This document shows, in pieces, positions 1-6,868 of a stretch of DNA of 64,000 nucleotides; the first letter of the stretch is position 1; each line of letters opens with the position of its first letter. The notes under the pieces were generated by a model. That model was given only the letters and a program-made list of their open reading frames with translations, made no database searches and was not told the origin of the DNA. Source of the DNA: JACVRW01 sp963819635. GTDB taxonomy: Bacteria; Actinomycetota; Thermoleophilia; Solirubrobacterales; Thermoleophilaceae. A program made the position numbers and the translations under genes. The stretch lies in assembly GCA_963819635.1 (NCBI GenBank), contig CAWFWX010000003.1, forward strand, positions 1,364,001 to 1,428,000, given 5' to 3'.

Positions 1-538
1 CGTAGATCAGGTTGTGCGGCAGGACCCTGCCCGCATTCAGCATCAGCAGCTCGAGCAGCTGATACTCGGTCCGCGTCAGCTCCACGAAGCTCTCGCCCAC
101 GCTGACCCCGTGCCGGGCGCCGTCGAGGTGCAGCTCCTCGAAGGAGATCCCCGAGCCGTCCCCGTTCATGCCGCTGCGCCGCATCAGGGCGCGGAGGCGC
201 GCCCGCAGCTCGCCCACGTCGAACGGCTTGACCAGGTAGTCGTCGGCGCCCGCGTCGAGGCCGTCGATGCGGTCGGACACCGCGTCCCTGGCGGTCAGCA
301 TCAGAACCGGAACGCGCTTCCCGGAGCCGCGCAGCCTGCGGCAGACCTCGAGCCCGTCCACGTCGGGAAGGCCGATGTCGAGCACCACGGCGTCCGGCTC
401 GCTGCGCGCCACCTCGGCGAGGGCCGCCTCTCCGTTCTCCACGGGGATCGTCTCGTAGCCGGCCAGGACGAGCGCGCGGCGCAGGGCGTCCCGAAGCGCT
501 CGGTCGTCGTCGACGATGAGAACCCTCACCGCGCCCAT
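1..538 (-). CDS. OmpR-family response regulator (3' end beyond window)
   Basis: DNA-binding response regulator of a two-component system. The reading frame opens at ATG 538 and runs off the left edge, so about 179 residues are visible. The receiver domain has the acidic pair at D10/D11, the phosphoacceptor Asp at about residue 54 in VVLDIGLPD, and the switch lysine at about 104 in YLVKPFD. The start of the C-terminal winged-helix domain (ELTRTEYQLLELL) is visible before the edge. It is divergent from the secreted protein at 619 with an 80-bp spacer, so it may regulate that gene. The cognate histidine kinase would be expected further left. Family is clear; target is inference. Confidence 0.93.
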   Translation of the reverse strand, partial: MGAVRVLIVDDDRALRDALRRALVLAGYETIPVENGEAALAEVARSEPDAVVLDIGLPDVDGLEVCRRLRGSGKRVPVLMLTARDAVSDRIDGLDAGADDYLVKPFDVGELRARLRALMRRSGMNGDGSGISFEELHLDGARHGVSVGESFVELTRTEYQLLELLMLNAGRVLPHNLIY

Positions 539-618
539 TGTGGCTGGCCCGGCACCTTCTTCTGTGATTCCTACCGCGTTCTTACGCTCCTCCTACACGC
601 GGCCGGGAGTCTCGCCGC

Positions 619-1278
619 ATGTCAACACAGAGAAGGGCACAGATAATCGTCGCGGGAGGGGCGCTGGCGATCGCCTCGGCGGCCTACGGGCTCGGGACTC
701 AGACGGGCGGCGGCACGGCGGTGGCGGACAACGCTCGAGACGGTGAGCGGGGCGCGCGGGTGATGATGGAACGCGGAGGACCGTGCGGGTTCGCCGGCCT
801 GGCGGACGAGCTCGGCGTGGACGAGAGCAAGCTGGAGCAGGCGCTGCGCGACTTCAAGTCGGGTCAGGACGACGACATGCGCGCCGACTTCGCCAAGGAC
901 CTCGCCGCGGCGCTCGGCAAGTCGGAGGACGACGTGCGCGCGGCGCTCGACAAGGTCAAGAAAGGCCGCGCCGACCGCTTCAAGGACCACGTGGGACCGC
1001 GGGACATGCCGCCGCCGCCGGGCGGGGCGCGCTTCCACTTCGGCCCGCCGCTGCGCGGCCTGGCAAAGGAGCTCGGGGTGACGAGAAGCGAGCTGAGCAA
1101 GGCGCTCCAAGAGGTCGGGCAGAAGGCCGGCGACCGGTTCGAGCAGCACCGCAAGGAGCTCGCCGAGTTCCTGGCGGACCGCCTCAACCTGGACGTGGAC
1201 AAGGTGCTCGAGGCGCTGCCAGCGGAAGGGCCGGGACTAAGGTCCGTGCATCCCCCAGGACTACCGGACCATCCCTGA
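619..1278 (+). CDS. Secreted helical-repeat protein of unknown function
   Basis: 219 residues with an N-terminal hydrophobic signal-like segment (residues 7-25) and a mature part rich in Lys, Asp and Glu. Two related helical segments of the type LADELGVDESKLEQAL (about 59-74) and LAKELGVTRSELSKAL (about 145-160) suggest an internally repeated small helical domain, like the short Clp-N-like repeats in secreted actinobacterial proteins. No catalytic motif is visible. It is divergent from a response regulator and may be its target. The last residues overlap the start region of the downstream ligase, so the C-terminus past about residue 205 may be non-conserved. Confidence 0.75.
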   Translation: MSTQRRAQIIVAGGALAIASAAYGLGTQTGGGTAVADNARDGERGARVMMERGGPCGFAGLADELGVDESKLEQALRDFKSGQDDDMRADFAKDLAAALGKSEDDVRAALDKVKKGRADRFKDHVGPRDMPPPPGGARFHFGPPLRGLAKELGVTRSELSKALQEVGQKAGDRFEQHRKELAEFLADRLNLDVDKVLEALPAEGPGLRSVHPPGLPDHP

Positions 1279-2656
1279 TCTACTCGAGGAGGCCGTAGCC
1301 GCTGCCCCCGACAAGCAGTGGCTCTTCTTCGAGGACGACGTCTACACGTACGCGGAGGCACGTGAGCGGATAGCCGCCGCGGCCGCCGGGTTGAGGCAGC
1401 ACGGGGTCGCCAAGGGCGACCCCGTGCTCGCGACGGCCCGCAACGACCCGCGCTACGTCTTCCTCTGGCTCGCGACCGCCTATCTCGGGGCGATCTATGC
1501 GGGCGTCGACCCGCGTCAGACGGATACCGAGCTGCGCGGCCTGATCGGGCAGGTCGAGCCCAGGCTCGTCGTCACGGACGAGAACCTGGACGAGCTCTTC
1601 GCCGGGGAGGGCGAGCTCGACGGGCCCGGTCCCGCCACGCACGACGACGCGGCCGTGCTCATCCCGACCTCAGGCACGACAGGCCGCTCGAAGCTGGTCA
1701 CGCAGACCCAGCGCGCGTACGCCATGGCCGGCGAGGGATTCCCGGTGTGGCTCGGACTGGGCGGGGACGACCGCCTGATGACGTCGCTCCCGCTCTTCCA
1801 CATCAACGCGCCGGCGTACTCCGTGCTCGGCTCGGTTGCCGCCCATGCGAGCCTGGTGCTGCTCCCGCGCTTCTCCGCGAGCGGCTTCATCGACTCCGCG
1901 CGGCGCCACGGGGCGACCCAGTTCAACGCAATCGGCGCGATGCTCGAGATCCTGATGCGCCAGCCCGAGCGCCCCGACGACGCCGACAACCCGCTGCGGC
2001 TCGCATACGCCGGTCCGACGCCGCCGGAGGAGCGCCACCTCGAGTTCGAGCGCCGCTTCGGCCTCGAGCTCACCTCGGGCTACGCGATGTCGGAGACCAC
2101 GTACGGCACGGTCTGGCCGCGCGGCAAGCGGCCCTACGGCACGCTGGGCGTGCCCCGCCAGCACCCTCGGCTCGGCGAGGTGAACGAGGCGCGCGTGAGC
2201 CCGGACGGTGAGCTCGAGCTGCGCAACCCCGCGGTCATGAAGGGCTACTGGCGGATGCCGGAGGAGACGGAGGCCGTGCTCGGCCCCGACGGCTGGCTGA
2301 GGACAGGCGACCTCGTCACGGCGAACCCCGACGGCACCTTCACCCTCGTGGGACGCAGGAAGGAGGTGATCCGCCGGCGCGGCGAGAACGTCGCGCCCGC
2401 CGAGATCGAGGACGCGCTCGTGTCGCACCCGGACGTCCTCGAGGCCGCCGTCGTCGGCGTGCCGTCGGAGCTGAGCGAGGAGGACATCAAGGCGTTCGTG
2501 GTCATGCGCGACGGGGCGGAGGCGGATTTCGACGAGCTGCGCGACTGGGCCTCGCGGCGCCTGACGGCGTTCAAGGTCCCGAGCCAGTACGAGGTGCTCG
2601 ACGAGCTGCCGCTCACCGCCACGGGGCGGGTCGCGAAACATAGGCTTCCCACATGA
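1250..2656 (+). CDS. AMP-dependent acyl-CoA ligase, start codon unresolved
   Basis: Member of the ANL (acyl-CoA synthetase) superfamily; forms acyl-AMP and then acyl-CoA. Visible motifs are the P-loop TSGTTGRSKLV, the A5 motif GYAMSETTYG, GWLRTGDL, the hinge GRRKEVIRRRGENVAPAEIE and the C-terminal catalytic Lys in TGRVAKHRL. Family-like sequence extends upstream to about 1250, but that frame has no ATG, GTG or CTG and the first standard start is TTG 1391, inside the domain. I start it at ATC 1250, which has AAGG 7-10 nt upstream; a one-base insertion after GTG 1246 is the alternative. Its end overlaps the next gene by ATGA, so a lyase-linked substrate is likely; the substrate itself is unknown. 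Confidence 0.85.
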   Translation: MPQDYRTIPDLLEEAVAAAPDKQWLFFEDDVYTYAEARERIAAAAAGLRQHGVAKGDPVLATARNDPRYVFLWLATAYLGAIYAGVDPRQTDTELRGLIGQVEPRLVVTDENLDELFAGEGELDGPGPATHDDAAVLIPTSGTTGRSKLVTQTQRAYAMAGEGFPVWLGLGGDDRLMTSLPLFHINAPAYSVLGSVAAHASLVLLPRFSASGFIDSARRHGATQFNAIGAMLEILMRQPERPDDADNPLRLAYAGPTPPEERHLEFERRFGLELTSGYAMSETTYGTVWPRGKRPYGTLGVPRQHPRLGEVNEARVSPDGELELRNPAVMKGYWRMPEETEAVLGPDGWLRTGDLVTANPDGTFTLVGRRKEVIRRRGENVAPAEIEDALVSHPDVLEAAVVGVPSELSEEDIKAFVVMRDGAEADFDELRDWASRRLTAFKVPSQYEVLDELPLTATGRVAKHRLPT

Positions 2657-3393
2657 GCTTCGAGACCTCCGTCGGAACGTCGGACGCGGACAGCATCACG
2701 GTCATGGGCCGCGACCTGTCGAGTGAGCTGCTCGGGCAGGTGACGTTCACCGAGCTCACGTTCCTGCTTGTCGCCCGGCGATCTCCATCCGCCGCCGAGA
2801 CGCGGATGCTCGACGCCGTGCTCGTGGCGCTCGCTGACCACGGCCTCACCCCGACCGTGCTCGCGGCACGACTTACCCATACGGGGGCGCCCGAGTCGCT
2901 TCAGGGGGCGGTGGCCGCCGGGCTTCTGGGTGCCGGATCCGTCTTTCTGGGTGTCGTGGAGGACACCGTCCGCTTCCTCGATGCCATCGGAGACGACGTG
3001 GAAGCAGGAGTGGCGCAGGAGCTCGAGGCCGGCGGGCGCGTCCCCGGCCTGGGGCATCCGGTGCACAAGGTGAGGGACCCGCGCACCGCGCGGATCTACG
3101 AGATCGCGGACGAGACCGGCCTGAGGGGCGCCTACCTGACGAAGTTGCAGGAGGTCGCCGCGGCGTACGCCAGGCAGACCGGCCGGGAGCTCCCCATCAA
3201 CGGAGCCGGGGTGGCCGGTGCCGCACTCGCCGATCTCGGCTTCCCGGTGCCGCTCCTACGCGGTTTCGCGCTCCTGGCGCGGACCGCGGGGTTGCTCGGT
3301 CACCTCGCGGAAGAGATGCAGAGCCCTATTGGGATGCGCCTCTACCGCGAGGTGGATGAGCGTGCGAAGTATGCCCCGCCTACTGGGGAGTAG
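2653..3393 (+). CDS. Citryl-CoA lyase-like protein (citrate synthase fold)
   Basis: 246 residues of the short citrate-synthase-like family, to which citryl-CoA lyases belong. Recognisable blocks include the catalytic-His region PGLGHPVHKVRDPR (about 135-148), NGAGVAGAALADLGF and the C-terminal RTAGLLGHLAEE. It lacks the N-terminal region of a full-length citrate synthase, as is normal for this subfamily. It is translationally coupled (ATGA) to the acyl-CoA ligase, so the pair probably activates and cleaves one substrate: a (3S)-hydroxy-acid such as a citrate analogue becomes its CoA ester and is then split. That pairing is inference. Family assignment is good; substrate is unknown. Confidence 0.85.
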   Translation: MSFETSVGTSDADSITVMGRDLSSELLGQVTFTELTFLLVARRSPSAAETRMLDAVLVALADHGLTPTVLAARLTHTGAPESLQGAVAAGLLGAGSVFLGVVEDTVRFLDAIGDDVEAGVAQELEAGGRVPGLGHPVHKVRDPRTARIYEIADETGLRGAYLTKLQEVAAAYARQTGRELPINGAGVAGAALADLGFPVPLLRGFALLARTAGLLGHLAEEMQSPIGMRLYREVDERAKYAPPTGE

Positions 3394-3634
3394 TGGCGGG
3401 GTGCAAGCGACGAGCGGAGGGAGGCACCAAGCGTCCGCCGTTCCCGGCGGGGCCGCGCGCGCCGATAGTCCGAGAGCGTTAGGCCCACCGGAATATCCGT
3501 GTGCTCGTACATGAATTCCATGCACACATCCTCCGCCTGCGCGGGCGCGCGCGCATCGGGGATTACCCCAGACTTGACCCCGACATTCCCTTAGGCCGGA
3601 CCCCTACGGGCCTTACTCGGGGGAGGAGACGAGC
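3394..3634. other. Intergenic region, no gene found
   Basis: About 240 bp between two converging genes. I see no open frame with family-like sequence and no RNA gene. Only short GC-rich partial palindromes are present before the terminator hairpin at 3635. Confidence 0.5.
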
Positions 3635-3661
3635 GGCGCGGCGCCATCCGGGCGCCGCGCC
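3635..3661 (-). terminator. Hairpin downstream of cold-shock gene
   Basis: Perfect 11-bp stem GGCGCGGCGCC with its reverse complement and a 5-nt loop (ATCCG). It lies 12 bp past the stop codon of the cold-shock gene. No T-run follows on either strand, as is common in very GC-rich genomes, so termination is inferred from position and stability. Confidence 0.6.
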
Positions 3662-3672
3662 ACCGTTAACCG

Positions 3673-3876
3673 CTAGAGCGGCGTGACGTTGACCGCCTTC
3701 GGGCCCTTGTCACTGGGCTCTGCGTCGTAGGACACCTGGGCGCCCTCGGCGAGCGACTTGAAGCCGTCGCCGACGATCCCGGTGTAATGGACGAAAAGGT
3801 CCTTGCCCGGCTCATCGGGAGTGATGAATCCGAATCCCTTGTCGTCGTTGAACCACTTCACGGTTCCGGTGGCCAT
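3673..3876 (-). CDS. Cold-shock domain protein
   Basis: CspA-type single-stranded nucleic acid chaperone, 67 residues, the usual size. RNP1 (KGFGFI) and RNP2 (LFVHY) are intact, and the start matches the family's MATGTVKWFN. I chose ATG 3876 over an in-frame GTG at 3885 because GGAG lies 8 nt before the ATG. Monocistronic, with a hairpin terminator after it. Function as an RNA chaperone is family knowledge; temperature dependence cannot be judged here. Confidence 0.95.
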   Translation of the reverse strand: MATGTVKWFNDDKGFGFITPDEPGKDLFVHYTGIVGDGFKSLAEGAQVSYDAEPSDKGPKAVNVTPL

Positions 3877-3971
3877 GTATGACACTCCACTGCAATTGCT
3901 TTCGGCCGGGGCATATCCCGGCCATTACGCCGCAGAGGCTAGTCCAGATGGGCGTCGTACGTCCAATCGAA

Positions 3972-4613
3972 CTAGAAGATGCCCCCGGACAGGTATCGCG
4001 CCAGGTTCGTGTACAGGACATCGTCGGCGTTCACCTCGACGAACAGCCGCCTGCCCGCGTCCGAGAGCATCACGACCGCCGCGTGCTCGCCGCCATCGCT
4101 GTAGTAGCCGACCGAGCCGGCCGGTGGCGTGTCTGACGGCGATGCGAGCGGCACGACGGGCAGGACGCGCCGCGCCTTTGCGCTCTCGAGCACGGTCAGC
4201 ATGAGAAACGTCCGGAACTGCTCGTCGACCGCGACCGCGCCGCGCTCCGAGGTGGCGAAGGTCACCACGTGCCTGCGCCCGGCCCGCAGGGTGCAGTAGT
4301 CGTAGCCCCTGCCCACGAAGCGCCGCACGACACGTCTGCGCTTCGGCATGCGGAAGGCCTCGGAGCCGACCCCCACGCCGGTGATGCCGGACTCGTCCGG
4401 GTCCGACATCTGCGTGCACGCGATCACGACGCGCTTCCCGGCAAGCTCCCGGAAGAGGGATGGGGAGAAGCGCATCGAGGCGATCGTGCCGTCCACCAGG
4501 CGTGCTCTGACGCCGGCGTCCGGCCCAGGGATCTGGGTCTCCGCGGACGCGCCGGGCGGCGCCGCGAGCGGGAGAGCCAGGAGAAACCCAACCAGTGAAA
4601 GGCGCTTGAGCAT
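3972..4613 (-). CDS. Secreted protein of unknown function
   Basis: 213 residues with a clear Sec-type signal peptide: positive MLKR, hydrophobic core to about residue 20, and cleavage likely after ASA at 24. The mature part has few cysteines (in VVIACTQ and YDYCTL) and ends in a hydrophobic segment, NLARYLSGGIF. I do not recognise a family. It stands alone between the cold-shock gene and a divergent gene at 4694. Confidence 0.75.
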   Translation of the reverse strand: MLKRLSLVGFLLALPLAAPPGASAETQIPGPDAGVRARLVDGTIASMRFSPSLFRELAGKRVVIACTQMSDPDESGITGVGVGSEAFRMPKRRRVVRRFVGRGYDYCTLRAGRRHVVTFATSERGAVAVDEQFRTFLMLTVLESAKARRVLPVVPLASPSDTPPAGSVGYYSDGGEHAAVVMLSDAGRRLFVEVNADDVLYTNLARYLSGGIF

Positions 4614-4693
4614 GGACGCAGGCTACGGCCGCGCGGCGACACGCGCTATGGGGGATTTCCCCCAGGAGCCGCCGCAATTGGAACACTCTGGGC

Positions 4694-5606
4694 GTGGCTG
4701 AGAGCGAGGCGGTCGAGCAGGCGGCGCGGGAGCTCTACGGGCTCCCGCCGGGTGAGTTCACACGCGCGCGCGACGCGCGCGTGAAGGAGCTCCGCGGCGA
4801 GGGCGATCGCGAGGGTGCGGCCGCGGTGAAGGCGCTCCGCAAGCCGACGGTCGCCGCCTGGGCCCTGAACCAGCTCGCCCGCCGGCGCGCCAAGGACGTG
4901 GAGCGGCTGCTCGCGCGCCGGCGAGCAGCTGCGCAGCGCCCAGGAGGAGCTGCTCGGCGGCGGCGACCGCTCGGCGTTCCAGAAAGCCGCGGCCGCGGAG
5001 CGCGAGCTCGTGGCCGACCTCAGCGCGGACGCGACCACGCTCGCGAGCGAGGCGGGCGAGCGCGGCGGCGGTATGCGGGAGAAGGTCGCGGAGACGCTGC
5101 ACGCGGCCACCCTGGACGAGGACACCGCCGGCGAGCTGCGCGCGGGCCGCCTCACGCGTGAGCGCGAGGCCATCGGCGGCTTCGGCGCGCCGGGTGGAGG
5201 ACCCGCGCCGGCGCCCGCCAAGCCCAAGCCACAGCCCAAGCCGAAGAAGTCCCCGGCCCGGCCGGCGGCAGACTCAAAGCGCGCCGCTCCGGGGAAGCCC
5301 AAGGACGCGGCGGGCGCCTCGAAGCAGGCCGGCGCCGCGAAGCGCGAGGACGCCGAGCGCCGCCGCGAGCTCGCCGCTGCGCGGACCGACGAGCGGCATG
5401 CGCGCCGCGAGCTCGATGCCGCCGAGAACGCCGTGGAGCACGCGCGCGAGCGAGCCGAAGCCGCGCGGGCGCACGCGGAGGAGGCCACGCAGCGGGCGAA
5501 GACGACCGCGGAGCGCCTCAAGGACGCCAAGAAGGCCGAGACCGCCGCGCGCAGGGCGCACACCCGCGCGGCGCGCGCTCTCGAGAGCGCCGAGCAGCGG
5601 GCTTAG
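4694..5606 (+). pseudogene. Coiled-coil protein of unknown function, frameshifted near 4915
   Basis: Two reading frames join into one protein of about 303 residues if a single base is removed near 4910-4918. The first frame (GTG 4694) ends in ERLLA. The continuation GEQLRSAQEELLGGGD and onward reads in the other frame to the stop at 5606. The N-terminal part is a conserved-looking helical domain; the C-terminal half (about 165-303) is a Pro/Lys linker followed by a long Ala/Glu/Arg coiled coil. Reading through the first frame gives low-complexity Arg-rich sequence, which supports a real frameshift or a sequencing error. Function unknown. Confidence 0.7.
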
Positions 5607-5711
5607 TCGACATTTACCAGGCTCTAACGCGGCTCTAATGCGGCGCCCGCAGGATGCATCCCGACAAACGGAACGACGTCCGGAGCTCGGGCGGCATCAT
5701 GAGCAACGGCC

Positions 5712-6116
5712 TCAGCGTGACGGGCGTCCCTCCGCCGCAGCATCCCCCAGAGGAGCTGCCTTTCCCCCAGGAAGCCCGGCCCCCGGCCGGGCTTCCGCGT
5801 TCTCGGAGCCTGCCTGCAGGAGGCTCCCGCCGGGCGGCACGATCCAGAGCTTCTCGGCGTGCTCGGCGATGGCCTCGCGGTCGAGCTCGGCGACCGTGGC
5901 CGCCCCCGACTCGTCCATGAGGCGTGCGAAGGCGCCCCACGCCTGCGCGACGCCGGCCACCCTGGCGGTCGGTCCCCAGCCGGTCGCGGCGCGCAGCTCG
6001 TCCGCGCGGGCACGCACCTCTTCCGCGGTCATCTCCGCGAACGGCTTGGAGCGCCCGCCGCCGAAGACCTGCTCGGCGAGCACCGCATCGGGATCGGGTT
6101 TGGCGCGCTCGGTCAC
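5712..6116 (-). CDS. Last gene of hydrogenase operon, unknown function
   Basis: 134 residues, soluble and acidic to neutral. It starts at GTG 6116, overlapping the TGA of the Ni transporter by GTGA, so it is translationally coupled to the hydrogenase operon. The first 100 residues look like a real domain (QVFGGGRSKPFAEM, AEKLWIVPPGGSLL). The last 35 are encoded partly by a strong palindrome (5770-5796) and may be a non-conserved tail. No family recognised; a role in Ni handling or maturation is only suggested by position. Confidence 0.7.
   Translation of the reverse strand: MTERAKPDPDAVLAEQVFGGGRSKPFAEMTAEEVRARADELRAATGWGPTARVAGVAQAWGAFARLMDESGAATVAELDREAIAEHAEKLWIVPPGGSLLQAGSENAEARPGAGLPGGKAAPLGDAAAEGRPSR
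5770..5796. repeat. Perfect 12-bp-stem palindrome inside 3' end of the last operon gene
   Basis: GGAAGCCCGGCC, a CCC loop, then the exact reverse complement. It lies within the coding frame 58 bp before the stop of the gene at 5712-6116. It is strong enough to be a terminator or mRNA-stabilising hairpin at the end of a 15-kb operon, but no T-run follows on either strand. Confidence 0.55.
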
Positions 6117-6868
6117 AACAGATACGGGACGGCCCCCACCGCGCCGAGCGTGTACCAGCAGCCGAAGACGAGCGTGACCGCTCCCATCGCGGGGGCGAAC
6201 GCGAGCATCCGCTGCCGCACCGGCCCGCGCGTGATCGCGTACCCGAAGGCGGAGGACAGGAGCGCCATCGAGACCGCGGTGCCCACGGCGAGCACCATGA
6301 GCGCCGCCACCGCCTCCGCCTGACTCGGGATCGTCGCGAGCAGGAGAACACCGACACCGGCCGACCCGCCCGTGCCGTGCACGAGCCCGATCCCGAACGC
6401 CTGCCGCGGAGAGCGCCCGAGCCGGATCTCGGGCTCGTGCGGATGGTCGTGGCCGTGTGTGTGATGCGGGTGCAGGTGCCGGTGCTCGACGTCGCCGTGC
6501 CGGTGCGCGTGCGCGTGGAAGTGGCCGCGCCGCCATCGCACGAGCAGCCTGGCCGCGAGGAACACGATCATCAGGCCGACCACAGCCTCGGCAGCGCGCT
6601 GGGCGGTGTCGGGCAGGTAGGCCTCGAGCAGCACGACGGGCAGGCCGAACGCCGCGAGCGTCAGCGCGTGGCCGGCTCCCCAGGACAGGCCGAGCCGGCC
6701 GGCGCGGCGCGTGCCGTCGTCCGGCTCGGTTGCGATCAGCGTGGACACGGCGGCAAGGTGGTCCGGATCGGATGCGTGCCGCAGACCGAGCAGCAGGGCG
6801 ACGAACAGCACGGGCAAGACGCCCTGCCCGTGGGCGAGCTCGGCGATCCAATCGTCAAGCCCGAACAC
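6113..6868 (-). CDS. Nickel/cobalt transporter (NiCoT/NicO type)
   Basis: 251-residue membrane protein with the first-helix signature HASDPDH (H-x4-D-H), typical of Ni/Co permeases, and about six to seven hydrophobic segments. A central His-rich cytoplasmic loop (about residues 117-145, HAHAHRHGD, HPHHTHGHDHPH) is a likely metal-binding buffer. GTG 6868 is preferred because GGAGGAGG lies about 8 nt upstream. It overlaps hypF by 14 nt. Its place in the hydrogenase operon argues for nickel supply to the [NiFe] site. Ni versus Co specificity is inferred from context. Confidence 0.9.
   Translation of the reverse strand: MFGLDDWIAELAHGQGVLPVLFVALLLGLRHASDPDHLAAVSTLIATEPDDGTRRAGRLGLSWGAGHALTLAAFGLPVVLLEAYLPDTAQRAAEAVVGLMIVFLAARLLVRWRRGHFHAHAHRHGDVEHRHLHPHHTHGHDHPHEPEIRLGRSPRQAFGIGLVHGTGGSAGVGVLLLATIPSQAEAVAALMVLAVGTAVSMALLSSAFGYAITRGPVRQRMLAFAPAMGAVTLVFGCWYTLGAVGAVPYLL

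Noticed and set aside
14..646. Open frame on the plus strand at the left edge
   Set aside because: Antisense to a clear response regulator whose minus-strand frame runs off the window.
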